45,249 bases of DNA from Rhodospirillaceae bacterium (GTDB lineage: Bacteria; Pseudomonadota; Alphaproteobacteria; Rhodospirillales; Magnetospirillaceae): the NCBI GenBank assembly GCA_030151865.1, contig JASLCK010000325.1, positions 1-45,249 on the forward strand, in the 5' to 3' direction. Made by a program: the position numbers and the translations under genes. This document shows, in pieces, positions 23,483 to 31,380 of the stretch; the stretch's first letter is position 1; every line of letters begins with the position of its first letter. The notes beneath the pieces are model-generated. The model saw only the letters and a list, made by a program, of their open reading frames with translations. It was not told where the DNA came from and made no database searches.

Positions 23483-23818
23483 CTAGTGCTTGATTGCGGT
23501 GGCGGTCGCGCTGGCCTGTACGGCACGGAAATCCATCGCCATGGTCTTGCCCCGGCTGGCGGCGGCGGCCAGTTGCTCGCACATCCGCTTTCCGTCCACC
23601 TCCATGCCGCAGCTTTCAAAGGCCATTTCCATGAGGGTGGCGGCGATCTCCAGCATGTTGCCGTGCCGGTTCAGGGTAAGTTGGCAGGCAGTCAACAGGG
23701 CCATGGTGCTGGTGCCCGGCACATGGCCGATGGCCGCCACCTCCGTTTCGGCCGCGTCGGCCAAGCGGGAGGCGGCGGCAAGCATGGTGGCGCGTTCTTC
23801 TTCGGTCGGACCGGTCAT
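23483..23818 (-). CDS. Hypothetical early phage protein (111 aa)
   Basis: The second of two adjacent ATGs (23818) is chosen, since AGGA is six bases upstream; the first (23821) would be too close. The protein is helical and Ala-rich (MTGPTEEERATMLAAASRLA, LMEMAFESCGMEVDGKRMCE) and contains three Cys at residues 44, 70 and 80 but no metal-binding spacing. No transmembrane segment is evident. I do not recognise a family. The ribosome-binding site and the operon position support a real gene. Confidence 0.65.
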   Translation of the reverse strand: MTGPTEEERATMLAAASRLADAAETEVAAIGHVPGTSTMALLTACQLTLNRHGNMLEIAATLMEMAFESCGMEVDGKRMCEQLAAAASRGKTMAMDFRAVQASATATAIKH

Positions 23819-23829
23819 CATCTGTCCTT

Positions 23830-24597
23830 TCACGAATGGGCCAGGAGGCCGGATACGGCGTTGCCGTCCGACCGCCCCATGGCGGCGTTGATGTCGATGT
23901 TGCGGGCGGCGGCGTTGCCGTGGTCCTTGGCGGCGTCGAAGCCCTTGGCCGAGGCGCCCTTGACGGGCTTCAGGCTCTTCTCGCTGAAGGTGATGCCGCG
24001 CCGTTCCAGCTCGGCTTCCACGGCGCCCAGGGGGGCCAGGACCAGGGCTTGGTGGTTGGCGCCTTCCACCTTGGGCGTGCGCCGCCACTGGATGGCCCAC
24101 AGCTTGTTTTCCAGGGCGTTCACCAGGGCTTCCGTGAACGCCTTGGTGGCTTCGCGCTTGGTCTTGGGCGAACGGCGGCGGGTGTATTCCTTGGACTTCT
24201 GGAATTCCCGCGTGGCGCCCTTGATGTGGCGTTCCAGCAGGCCGTGCAGGTATTCCGCCACGGCGACATCGTTCCAGCGGCCGAAGTAGATGATGGACCA
24301 TTGCCCGGTCATCCGGCCGTTGGAGTAGCGGCGCTGGTACGAGTACCAGAGCTTGCAGTGGCAGAAGGTGGCGACGACGCCCCACAGGGTGTCCACCACG
24401 GTACGGCGGCCGATCTCCACCTGGTGCTGGTCAAACTCCAACTCGGCGGCGTCTTCCACGCCGTGCTTGGACAGCAGCTCGGCCACCTTCTCGGCCGCCG
24501 TCATGGCCTCGGCTTCGGTGCAGCCGTTGCCGGTGGTCTTGGCCTTCAGCGCGGCAATGGTGTCGCGCAGCTTCTTGCGCTGGTCGGGGGCGATCAT
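23830..24597 (-). CDS. DUF2786 domain protein
   Basis: A 255-residue protein. The start is the ATG at 24597, overlapping the previous stop. Residues 5-50 (DQRKKLRDTIAALKAKTTGN, then TEAEAMTAAEKVAELLSKHG) are the DUF2786 domain, found at the N-terminus of many phage and bacterial proteins. The following part (VATFCHCKLWYSYQRRYSNG, then GQWSIIYFGRWNDVAVAEYL) is the usual partner region of such proteins, with several Tyr/Trp and a CHC, possibly a small nuclease- or metal-related fold. The C-terminus is flexible. The function is unknown; early expression suggests a host-takeover role. Confidence 0.78.
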   Translation of the reverse strand: MIAPDQRKKLRDTIAALKAKTTGNGCTEAEAMTAAEKVAELLSKHGVEDAAELEFDQHQVEIGRRTVVDTLWGVVATFCHCKLWYSYQRRYSNGRMTGQWSIIYFGRWNDVAVAEYLHGLLERHIKGATREFQKSKEYTRRRSPKTKREATKAFTEALVNALENKLWAIQWRRTPKVEGANHQALVLAPLGAVEAELERRGITFSEKSLKPVKGASAKGFDAAKDHGNAAARNIDINAAMGRSDGNAVSGLLAHS

Positions 24598-24806
24598 TGG
24601 GGCGCCTCCTCGGGGAGGCGAGGCTCCCAGGCATCGCAGACCATGCCGGACCATTCCCCGTCGTAGATGTCGCAGAAGCCGCCGGTCCACCGAACGGCGT
24701 GCGGGAATTTTTGGCAAACGTCGTTCCCGTTGCACCACTGCGCGCAGGTGGCGCAGCTCTCGGACGTGCGGTGATTGGGCGGCGGGGTGAACGTGACTTC
24801 GCTCAT
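24594..24806 (-). CDS. Cysteine-rich small protein (70 aa)
   Basis: The protein MSEVTFTPPPNHRTSESCAT continues CAQWCNGNDVCQKFPHAVRW and ends in TGGFCDIYDGEWSGMVCDAW. Its six Cys at residues 18, 21, 25, 31, 45 and 57 could bind zinc or an iron-sulphur centre. The pattern SCATCAQWCNGNDVCQKFP resembles small phage Cys proteins of high-potential-iron-like look, but no family is certain. It starts 9 bases after the DUF3164 gene and overlaps the DUF2786 gene. Confidence 0.7.
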   Translation of the reverse strand: MSEVTFTPPPNHRTSESCATCAQWCNGNDVCQKFPHAVRWTGGFCDIYDGEWSGMVCDAWEPRLPEEAPQ

Positions 24807-24815
24807 GGTGCCCCC

Positions 24816-25505
24816 CTACAGCTTGGCCAGGTCGAGGGAGATAGCCGCCGCCGGGGCGCCCATGTCGGGGCGTTCGTAGAAGCGCAGATAGGTGGCGGTG
24901 CCGGTCAATTGGATGGCGTCGCTGATGGCGTCCATGGCGCGCTTCCAGCGGTCGTCAGCGATGTCCAGGCGGCGCAGTTCCAGCACGGCGCCCGTGGACA
25001 CGTTGCCTTCCTTGTCGGTTTTAAAGGCCCTTTCAACGATGGCCTTCAACTCGGGGCGGGCGTTGGCCGACCACTCGGCCAGGCATTCGCCCACCAGGGC
25101 CTCGGCCACCTTCAGGCGTTCGTCAAAGGTCAGGCGGTCGGCCACCTGGACGGTCATTTCCATCAGGCCGTCGAAGGTTCGAAGGGTCAGGTTGCCCTTC
25201 ACACCGCCCAGGTTGGTCTGGTACTCGGCGGCGGCCAAGCCGACGAACGCCTGGGCCTCGGACAGCCACTTGGCCTTGAAGTCGCGCATGGCGCGCTGAA
25301 GCTCTTTCGCCTCGGCGACGGCGTTGTAGACCAGCGAGTGGCGCAGCTTGTCCAGCGGCTTCACCAGTTGGTCGGGGACGTTGTAGCCCTTGGGATTGGT
25401 CCACACGCGGGTGGTGTCCACCACCTCCGCGCGGCGGGCCGCCTCCATCACGTCGGCCCGTATGGCGTGGGTCGGCAGGTTTTCGGTATTGCTCGGTTCA
25501 GTCAT
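24816..25505 (-). CDS. DUF3164 early protein
   Basis: A 229-residue DUF3164 protein (sometimes mislabelled sulfate transporter). Diagnostic parts are the DKLRHSLVYNAVAEAKELQR helix, then RDFKAKWLSEAQAFVGLAAA, YQTNLGGVKGNLTLRTFDGL and the RLDIADDRWKRAMDAISDAI block near the C-terminus. The family is restricted to phages, mostly Mu-like, where it lies among early genes between transposase B and GemA. It contains no membrane segment, so a transporter role is unlikely. No Gam-like nuclease inhibitor is seen in this early region. Confidence 0.87.
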   Translation of the reverse strand: MTEPSNTENLPTHAIRADVMEAARRAEVVDTTRVWTNPKGYNVPDQLVKPLDKLRHSLVYNAVAEAKELQRAMRDFKAKWLSEAQAFVGLAAAEYQTNLGGVKGNLTLRTFDGLMEMTVQVADRLTFDERLKVAEALVGECLAEWSANARPELKAIVERAFKTDKEGNVSTGAVLELRRLDIADDRWKRAMDAISDAIQLTGTATYLRFYERPDMGAPAAAISLDLAKL

Positions 25506-25519
25506 GGTCTTCTCGTTGG

Positions 25520-25627
25520 TCAGAGGAACAGGCAGGCGGCGGCGACGCGGAGCGGCAGGCCGAGCCAGTGGAGTGCCGTGCGGCGGGCGCGGCGGATGGT
25601 GATGCGGGTGCGGCGGTTAAGAGCCAT
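25520..25627 (-). CDS. Very small basic/hydrophobic peptide (35 aa)
   Basis: The ATG at 25627 lies inside the 3' end of the previous gene, five bases after a perfect GGAGGT ribosome-binding site. The product is MALNRRTRITIRRARRTALH followed by WLGLPLRVAAACLFL. The first half carries about nine positive charges and the second half is hydrophobic, so membrane association or a short signal-like peptide is possible. The strong ribosome-binding site is the main evidence; no homologue is recognised. Confidence 0.5.
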   Translation of the reverse strand: MALNRRTRITIRRARRTALHWLGLPLRVAAACLFL

Positions 25628-25964
25628 GGGTGACCTCCATGGGCGGGACCACGCCAGCCGCCATGCTGATCACGGCGTTGGCGAGAATGGCGAGCTGGGC
25701 CGACACCGGCATGTGGGGTTCACGGCCCGAGGCAATGACGGTCGCCAGGCCCACGGCCTCGGGCAGGCTGGACGGCGGCAACACGATGGTGCCGCCGTCG
25801 CTCAGGTCCACGGTGACCGGGACAATGGTGCCCTCGGCGGTCTTGACGGTCAGCACCTGGCGGGTGGGGCTGACATCGCGAAGCGCCATCACTTCGCCGC
25901 CCAGGCGGTTCTTGCCATCGGTCGCCACATGCTCGCCGATGCGGTAGCGGGATCGGATCGTCAT
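25617..25964 (-). CDS. Hypothetical early phage protein (115 aa)
   Basis: The ATG at 25964 overlaps the previous stop as ATGA. The N-terminal half (MTIRSRYRIGEHVATDGKNR, VMALRDVSPTRQVLTVKTAE) is rich in beta strands and resembles a small SH3-like or KOW-like barrel. The C-terminal half (LPEAVGLATVIASGREPHMP, then VSAQLAILANAVISMAAGVV) is more hydrophobic. I do not recognise a family. The tight overlaps support the gene. Confidence 0.65.
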   Translation of the reverse strand: MTIRSRYRIGEHVATDGKNRLGGEVMALRDVSPTRQVLTVKTAEGTIVPVTVDLSDGGTIVLPPSSLPEAVGLATVIASGREPHMPVSAQLAILANAVISMAAGVVPPMEVTHGS

Positions 25965-26263
25965 TGGGATTTCCCCCCTTCGATAACCGACAGGCGCGGC
26001 TTGTCCTGGCCGGTGGGTTGCGGGTTGGCTTTGGGCTGGGGCATGGGCACCAGGGTGATGCCCAACAGCGCGGCGGTGGTGGTGACCTCGGACGCGCACC
26101 GCGCGAACCAATCGGCCAGTTCCAGGGCCTGATCGGCGGTCATGGTGATGGGCTGGCCAAGGCGGTACAGGCCGCGCCACGCCAGGCAGCAGCGCGACAG
26201 GGCCGAATGCAGGGAGGTCAAGCTTTCCGCCGCCTGGGCGGCGTTGGTGATGTCTTCAGCCAT
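25961..26263 (-). CDS. Hypothetical early phage protein (100 aa)
   Basis: The protein MAEDITNAAQAAESLTSLHS is helical in its first 70 residues (LSRCCLAWRGLYRLGQPITM, then TADQALELADWFARCASEVT), with a double Cys, and ends in a flexible Pro/Gln/Lys tail (VPMPQPKANPQPTGQDKP). It overlaps both neighbours. No family is recognised; the small helical bundle plus tail suggests a protein-protein adaptor, but that is speculation. Confidence 0.62.
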   Translation of the reverse strand: MAEDITNAAQAAESLTSLHSALSRCCLAWRGLYRLGQPITMTADQALELADWFARCASEVTTTAALLGITLVPMPQPKANPQPTGQDKPRLSVIEGGKSQ

Positions 26264-26663
26264 GGCGGGTGGCTCCTTGGCGGTGGGCGCAGTTGGGGCA
26301 GGCCATGGCCAGTTGCACCGACAGGCGGCTTCCCGTGCTGAAGCCCTGGCGCTGGTTGGCCAGGCAGTCGTTGGCCGCCAGCAAGCCCATCACCGGGCAG
26401 TCCACCTTTTGGGCCAGCAGCACGCCGCAAGTGGCCTTCTCGACGGCGGCGAGGTCGCCCCCGTATTTGCGGTTGATGGTCTGCGACACGGCGGCGCCGC
26501 TGTAGCCGATGCGCTTGCCTACCTCGGACAGGCTGGCGGCGTCGCAGGCGCGGGCCAGGGCGGCCACCCACAGCGGCAGAGGGTCACCCCAGGCGGCCGT
26601 GGCGTTGGCCAGGTGCTGACCGGCGCGCTTGCTGGCGCCGGGCTTGGGGCCGCGCGCCGTCAT
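26256..26663 (-). CDS. Helix-turn-helix protein with C-terminal cysteines
   Basis: The ATG at 26663 overlaps the previous stop; 135 residues. The HTH lies around residues 45-70 (LSEVGKRIGYSGAAVSQTIN, then RKYGGDLAAVEKATCG), close to LacI/Cro-type recognition helices. The C-terminal half has Cys pairs (CPVMG, ND-C, then ACPNCAHRQ) that may bind zinc. Similar regulators occur next to transposase B in Mu-like phages of alpha- and betaproteobacteria. It probably regulates early transcription; the target is unknown. Confidence 0.75.
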   Translation of the reverse strand: MTARGPKPGASKRAGQHLANATAAWGDPLPLWVAALARACDAASLSEVGKRIGYSGAAVSQTINRKYGGDLAAVEKATCGVLLAQKVDCPVMGLLAANDCLANQRQGFSTGSRLSVQLAMACPNCAHRQGATRHG

Positions 26664-27334
26664 GCCGCACCGTCCAGGTCGGCAACGGGAACCGACTTCA
26701 GCGTGGCGCGGCTGCGTTGGCGGCGGCCGGTCGCCAGCGGAGCGGTGGGGATGGGAAAGGACTGGTCGGCGTTGGGGTCGTAGACCTCGGTCGCATTCTT
26801 GCGGATTTGCGGCGCCACCGGGCCAAGGTCGGTGACCAGTTGCCACCGCTTGAAGCCGTTGCTGGTCAGCGCCGTGCCGGGGGCACGGGTGGGCAGCTCG
26901 CGCAGGATGCCGACACGGGCCAGGGTGTCGATATAGCGCCACGCGCCGTCATAGGCGGCCTTGGTGCGTTCCTTGTCGTCGCGGGACGCCAGCTCGATCA
27001 GCTCGGGCATGCTGGCCTTTTGCCGGATGCGGATGGCGGCCCACAGGCGGTCGCGCATGGAGTTGGGGCGGGGGCGCCAATGCTTGGCCGTGCGCTTGTA
27101 GGTGCCGGGCTTGAACTTCTGGCCCGACGCGCGGAAGGCTTCGCCCTCGGCGGTCAGGGTGTAGCACCCGATGTCCTTGCGCTCGGCGTAGCCCTTGCCG
27201 ATCAGTTTGCCCACGGCCCGCACCACGTCCTTGCGGCCCATGCCGGTCATCGGCACCAGGTCTTCCGGGGTCAGGCAGGTGTTGCGTTCCAGCGCCTTCA
27301 GGACGGCGCCCAGGCCCTTGATGTCGTCGGCCAT
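26660..27334 (-). CDS. Double winged-helix early protein
   Basis: A 224-residue protein with two predicted winged helices. The first, residues 5-70, has LTPEDLVPMTGMGRKDVVRA, LIGKGYAERKDIGCYTLTAE and a GEAF wing. The second, residues about 90-160, has NSMRDRLWAAIRIRQKASMP, ELIELASRDD and ARVGILRELPTRAP. The tail (FKRWQLVTDLGPVAPQIRKN) is typical of phage proteins next to MuB. It starts two bases after the MuB stop. It may assist replication-transposition or regulate the operon; the function is not known. Confidence 0.72.
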   Translation of the reverse strand: MADDIKGLGAVLKALERNTCLTPEDLVPMTGMGRKDVVRAVGKLIGKGYAERKDIGCYTLTAEGEAFRASGQKFKPGTYKRTAKHWRPRPNSMRDRLWAAIRIRQKASMPELIELASRDDKERTKAAYDGAWRYIDTLARVGILRELPTRAPGTALTSNGFKRWQLVTDLGPVAPQIRKNATEVYDPNADQSFPIPTAPLATGRRQRSRATLKSVPVADLDGAA

Positions 27335-27336
27335 GG

Positions 27337-28092
27337 TCAGACCCTCACGATGATGGGCTTGCCGGTGGCGCGGTCGTTGAACAGCATCTGACCGGCCATT
27401 TCCGCCACGCCGATGGCGGTGTTGGCATTGCGCTTGCCGAACCGTTCGATAGCGGCGATGCCTTCCTTGATCTCGCTCGACTTACCGGCGGCGGCGCGGT
27501 GCATGAACTCGACCAGGCAGGGCTTCACCTCGACCTCGCACAGGGCGGTGACCATGGCCTGGGCGTCCGTCAACGGCATGGGGCGGAAAAGGGCCGTCTG
27601 GCCGATGCGGCGGGCAATCATGGGGAAGCGCGTCAGGTTCGCCGCGACCTTGCCCATGCCCACCAGAATGAAGGGGATTTCCAGCATGTCGGAGAGGTCG
27701 CGCACCGTCTCCATCATCCGCTTGTTACGGCTGATGTGGTCGGCTTCGTCGATGATGACGCCCGTGGGGCGGCCGTCGCGCTGGGCGTCGGTGGCATACT
27801 TGGCCAGGGCCTGCACCGCTTGGCGGAACATCTTTTCAAAGCTGTATTCCGGGGTAACCCGCAGCTCGCCCAGCAGGTCGCGCATGAACCAGGCCGGGGT
27901 GTATTCCTCCTTGGCGCGGATGAAGGGGGCGCCGGACTGAACGGCCCACCACTGAACGGTGGTCGTCTTGCCGGTTCCGGGATCACCTTCGGCCAGAAGG
28001 ATGCAAGCTTCGTTGGCGCCGCGCTGTTCGAGGGCCTTGTATCGCGCCAGAAATTCCTTGGCGTTTTGGGTCGGGACAAATTGTGCGCGCAT
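27337..28092 (-). CDS. B: Transposition protein B (MuB-like AAA+ ATPase)
   Basis: A 251-residue AAA+ ATPase that selects target DNA and delivers it to MuA. Walker A is AEGDPGTGKTTTVQWWAVQS (K42, T43) and Walker B is PTGVIIDEADHISRNKRMME (D115/E116), followed by a sensor-like PFILVGMGKVAANLTRFPMI and a C-terminal helical part. At 251 residues it lacks the N-terminal HTH of classical MuB (about 312), as in many Mu-like phages. It starts 2 bases after the MuA stop. MuB also gives target immunity, which protects the prophage from self-insertion. Confidence 0.95.
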   Translation of the reverse strand: MRAQFVPTQNAKEFLARYKALEQRGANEACILLAEGDPGTGKTTTVQWWAVQSGAPFIRAKEEYTPAWFMRDLLGELRVTPEYSFEKMFRQAVQALAKYATDAQRDGRPTGVIIDEADHISRNKRMMETVRDLSDMLEIPFILVGMGKVAANLTRFPMIARRIGQTALFRPMPLTDAQAMVTALCEVEVKPCLVEFMHRAAAGKSSEIKEGIAAIERFGKRNANTAIGVAEMAGQMLFNDRATGKPIIVRV

Positions 28093-28094
28093 GG

Positions 28095-30200
28095 TTACGA
28101 TACCTTCATCTTGGTGTTGACCAGGTTGTTCAGGGTGGTGGTCGCCACCCCGTGGATTTCCAGCTCAAGCTGGAAGGAAGGGCTTTGCATGAGGGTGCGA
28201 AGCCCTTCCGCGTCCTGGGCGGTCATCCGTCCAGGGTTCTCCAACAGCCACCGCACCCATTGCATGTCGTCGCCGAACAGCGGACGGCCGTCCGTGGCGA
28301 ATTGCTGGGGTTCCGGCGCGGGCGGCTGGTTCATGATTTCGATCAGGTCGGAGGCTTCGGACAGCGCCTCCGGGGTGGCGAAGGGGACGGCCTGCTGGTG
28401 TTCCAGCAGGGTGTCCGGGTTCAGCTCGGCCATGATCTCGGCGCGGTGCGCTTCGTTTCGCGCAAGGCGTCCCAGGGTGCGCTTCTCGGCGGCCTGCTGG
28501 GCCACCGACACCGGGAAGAAGCTGGTCTTGTGGCCTTCGAACTTGGCCACGGCGATGAAGCGGCCATCCAGGGCGCGCACCCATACCCGGCTGGCGTCGG
28601 TGGTGTCGTAGCCCACCAGCACGTCTTCGCCGTGGAAGGCTTCCAGCGCCGGGGCGAAGTAGGTGTTGCCGAACAGCTCGACCAGGGCGCGGCGGGTGTT
28701 GCGCTTCTCGTAGGGGCGGAACAGGTCCACCGCCTGATCCTCGGGCACCACGTCCGGGGTCCAGCCCTTGTCCACCGCGTCGGCCCACATTTCGTTGGGC
28801 GTCATGTGACGGCGCTTGCCGGTCTGCGGATCGTTAATGCGGGGCAGTTCGGAATGTTCGTGCGCGCCGTTATAGGCGTCCACCAGGTCGGAGGCGAACT
28901 CGACAAAGCGCGGCCAGGTCAGCAGCAGGCGCGACTTGCCGGTTTCCTTGATGTCCTTCCGCGTGATCTTGAAAGCCTTCTGGCGGGCTTCGCCGTCCAT
29001 GTCGGCGCCCATGTAGGTGGGCAGGGCCTTGGCACCGGCCACCCACAGCGTCTTGTGGAGACGTTCGACCACGCCACGGGCTTGGGAATTGTAGGGAAGC
29101 GAGTGCTTCTTGGTGATGCTGAGGCGCGCCACCAAGCCGGTCAGGTGGTCATCCCACATGCGGTTCTTGTAGCCAGGGCCGTTGTCCGCGTACCAGATGT
29201 CGCACACCGTCGCGGTGGTGAAAGCCTTGGTGGCTGCGGCCGTCACATCCCACTTGTTTTCCGCCAGGCCCAGGGTCCAACCGACGATGCGGCGGGTGTA
29301 CACGTCCACGACGATGACCATTTCCGGGCGGAACGGGCGACCATGGCGGGGGTGCTGCACCTCGGCGTCGAAGCAATGGCCGTCCGAGACGTACACAGCG
29401 CCCGGCCACAGCTCGGACGTGTCGCGGGCGACGTAGGCGCGCAGGGATTTGAGGGCGCGCGGACCCATGCGGCCCTGATTGCGGGTGATGGTGTCCAGGC
29501 GCAGCAGGAAGCGGCGGGCCTGGTCGTAAGATGGCACCAAGTCGGCGCGCAGCTTCTTGGCCAGTTCCTTGACTGCCCAGGCCAGCGACGGCTTGGTGGG
29601 GCGGGCGTACAGGTCCATCAGGGCGCCAGCCCATTCGGGGATGGGTTCCTCTGTCGGTGCCGCCGGGGCCAGGGCCACGGCGTTGCCCCTGGCCTCTTCG
29701 CGCGCCTTGATCCAGTTGTAGAGGGTGGCGCGGCACAGGGCCTGATTGCGGCCGACACCGGCGCGGGCATTGGCCACCGGCACCAGGGCGGCCAACTCGG
29801 CCGGCAGGGTGCCGTCCTTGGCCATGGCCACCAGACTGCCGATGGCCTTGGACTGGCTGGAACCTTCCAGCACCAGGGCGTCGATATGGGCCAGGATGGC
29901 GGCACGCGCTTGCATGGTGTCGCGCTGGTACGCCTTCAGCCCCGCCGGGTCGATCTGCGCCACGGCGGTGGCGGCGGCCTTGGCCACCAGGGCCGTGGAG
30001 CGGGTTTGAATTGCGCGTTTGCGCAATTCGTCCTGGGCTTCGGCAGGGAGGACTGAAATGGGATAGACGACGCCGCATCCCTTCTTCTTGCCCTGCCAGT
30101 TATCGGTCTTGGCGCGGATGTTGATGCCGCGCTTGGTTCCCGGCAGTCCGGGAAGCTTCAGCTTCTCCAAGTCGGCGGGGCTGTACCATTGTTCGCTCAT
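28095..30200 (-). CDS. A: DDE transposase MuA
   Basis: A 701-residue transposase that cuts and joins phage ends for integration and replicative transposition. The N-terminal winged helix is SPADLEKLKLPGLPGTKRGI, INIRAKTDNWQGKKKGCG, YPISVLPAEAQDELRKR (residues about 6-62). A second DNA-binding region covers residues about 80-240. The catalytic RNase H-like domain carries D273 (VSDGHCFDAEV), D339 (WYADNGPGYKN) and E379 (ARGVVERLHKTLW), close to MuA D269, D336 and E392. The C-terminal 130 residues would bind MuB and ClpX. The ATG at 30200 overlaps the previous stop. All key residues are present. Confidence 0.97.
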   Translation of the reverse strand: MSEQWYSPADLEKLKLPGLPGTKRGINIRAKTDNWQGKKKGCGVVYPISVLPAEAQDELRKRAIQTRSTALVAKAAATAVAQIDPAGLKAYQRDTMQARAAILAHIDALVLEGSSQSKAIGSLVAMAKDGTLPAELAALVPVANARAGVGRNQALCRATLYNWIKAREEARGNAVALAPAAPTEEPIPEWAGALMDLYARPTKPSLAWAVKELAKKLRADLVPSYDQARRFLLRLDTITRNQGRMGPRALKSLRAYVARDTSELWPGAVYVSDGHCFDAEVQHPRHGRPFRPEMVIVVDVYTRRIVGWTLGLAENKWDVTAAATKAFTTATVCDIWYADNGPGYKNRMWDDHLTGLVARLSITKKHSLPYNSQARGVVERLHKTLWVAGAKALPTYMGADMDGEARQKAFKITRKDIKETGKSRLLLTWPRFVEFASDLVDAYNGAHEHSELPRINDPQTGKRRHMTPNEMWADAVDKGWTPDVVPEDQAVDLFRPYEKRNTRRALVELFGNTYFAPALEAFHGEDVLVGYDTTDASRVWVRALDGRFIAVAKFEGHKTSFFPVSVAQQAAEKRTLGRLARNEAHRAEIMAELNPDTLLEHQQAVPFATPEALSEASDLIEIMNQPPAPEPQQFATDGRPLFGDDMQWVRWLLENPGRMTAQDAEGLRTLMQSPSFQLELEIHGVATTTLNNLVNTKMKVS

Positions 30201-30541
30201 GGCATATTCCCTTGGCCGCTATCGGTGGCTGCATGCGTCAACATCGCGGCGGCCTGGGCAATCATGGATTGGGCGGCGGCCACCATGGCGATACCTGATG
30301 CGCGCTGATGTTCCGCCGGAACCGGTCGTTTCTTGCCTCCGTTGCGAGCGTCCCGGTTGGAAATTTCAGCCTGAGCCTCACGGGGGAGCACCGATACCGG
30401 GTACTCAAAGCCACCGCCTTGCCCGGCACGCTTCCGCCCCTTCCAATGCTCTCGCTTGGCACGATGCTGGATGCCGCGTGCCGTATGTGGCAGTGCAGGC
30501 AGACCCATCGCTGCGATCTGCGCGGGCGAGAACCACTTCAT
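30197..30541 (-). CDS. Free-standing MuA N-terminal-type DNA-binding protein
   Basis: A 114-residue protein whose first 62 residues (WFSPAQIAAMGLPALPHTAR, GIQHRAKREHWKGRKRAG, YPVSVLPREAQAEISNR) align with the MuA N-terminal winged helix encoded next door, with about 40 percent identity by eye. It lacks any catalytic part. The remaining 50 residues are Ala-rich and helical (IAMVAAAQSMIAQAAAML). In Mu, this domain type in MuA and repressor c binds the same operator/enhancer. Here the copy may compete with or assist MuA, or act as regulator. It overlaps its neighbours by 4 bases on each side. Confidence 0.87.
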   Translation of the reverse strand: MKWFSPAQIAAMGLPALPHTARGIQHRAKREHWKGRKRAGQGGGFEYPVSVLPREAQAEISNRDARNGGKKRPVPAEHQRASGIAMVAAAQSMIAQAAAMLTHAATDSGQGNMP

Positions 30542-31053
30542 GGCGCCACCCCGTTGCGCTTCATCTTGCCCAGCAGACCGCCCACCAAGTCTTCCATGTC
30601 GCCGGTCAGCTCACGGGCGCGCTGGTCGATGCGGCGGCGGACGGCATGCAGGGCGCCGAATTCGGCGCATACGGCTTCCTCGGGCGTCAGGGCCTTGAAG
30701 CCGCAGGCTTCCACCAGGACGTGAAGGGCGCGCCAGTCGCCCGTGACTTGGCCAAGGGCGCGCAGGGCATCGGCGGGAATGCGGCGGTCGTCCTGGCTGG
30801 GCGCCGCCCACTGGTCCAGTTGGGTCTTGCTGACCCGGCGGGCCAGCAGCTTGGACATGGCCTCTGCCACGGCCTCGCGCCGAAGCGGCGCGGCGTTACG
30901 GCGGGAGGCGTCGTCCAGGGTGGCCGCTACCGCGTCGCGCATGGCGCGGTCGAAATCCTCGGCGGGGGCCGGTGTGGTGGTGGCGGGCGGGGCGATGAAG
31001 AAGCCGAAATCGCCCTGGCGGGGGTCCGGTTGGCTGGCCTTGCGCTTGCTCAT
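30538..31053 (-). CDS. CII-like phage regulatory protein
   Basis: A 171-residue protein. Residues about 55-120 (AMSKLLARRVSKTQLDQWAA, then IPADALRALGQVTGDWRALH, VLVEACGF) resemble the CP76/CII-like phage regulatory family, in which 'VSKtqLxxWa' followed by 'IPaddL.aL...TGD...' is typical. The N-terminal 30 residues are flexible and basic, and the C-terminus is a helix (RRIDQRARELTGDMEDLVGG). It lies directly after Ner in the early operon. DNA binding is likely; the target is unknown. Confidence 0.7.
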   Translation of the reverse strand: MSKRKASQPDPRQGDFGFFIAPPATTTPAPAEDFDRAMRDAVAATLDDASRRNAAPLRREAVAEAMSKLLARRVSKTQLDQWAAPSQDDRRIPADALRALGQVTGDWRALHVLVEACGFKALTPEEAVCAEFGALHAVRRRIDQRARELTGDMEDLVGGLLGKMKRNGVAP

Positions 31054-31361
31054 TTCATCACCGTCTTTTGACGATGACCGCGCGGCGCCTTGGGGCTATT
31101 TTCATTGCTGGAAATGGATGACCTCCGATTGCCCTCGGCGTCGAACCACTGAGGCCACAGCTCGTTCACCGGCACGCCGATGAACTCGGCGATGGCGCGG
31201 TTGGCGGTAGGCACCGGCAGATGGAAGGCGACGCGGCCAGACACGTCAGACAGCCCGGCATTGCGGGCCACGCTGGCAAGGGTTCCTCCGCGTTTCCTGA
31301 CTTCAGCCTTGATGTCTTCGGGGTGCCAGCGTTTGCGCTTGGCCTTGGGCGCGGAAGCCAT
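31050..31361 (-). CDS. ner: Ner-like DNA-binding protein
   Basis: A 103-residue protein. The start is the ATG at 31361, with GGAG five bases upstream; the GTG at 31379 lacks such a site. The Ner/Nlp family signature is clear: KRWHPEDIKAEVRKRGGTLA, SVARNAGLSDVSGRVAFHLP, VPTANRAIAEFIGVPVNELW, PQWFDAEGNRR. Mu Ner is the first early gene product and turns down both early and repressor transcription. It is the first gene of the early operon here too, with a C-terminal tail of about 25 residues longer than Mu Ner. Confidence 0.92.
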   Translation of the reverse strand: MASAPKAKRKRWHPEDIKAEVRKRGGTLASVARNAGLSDVSGRVAFHLPVPTANRAIAEFIGVPVNELWPQWFDAEGNRRSSISSNENSPKAPRGHRQKTVMK

Positions 31362-31380
31362 CTCATCTCCATTGACCACC

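Noticed and set aside
22719..23582. A single 287-residue protein spanning the XRE and upstream gene
   Set aside because: The first two thirds are an Arg/Gly/Pro-rich shadow of the 22952-23383 gene; only the last 76 residues form a proper domain.
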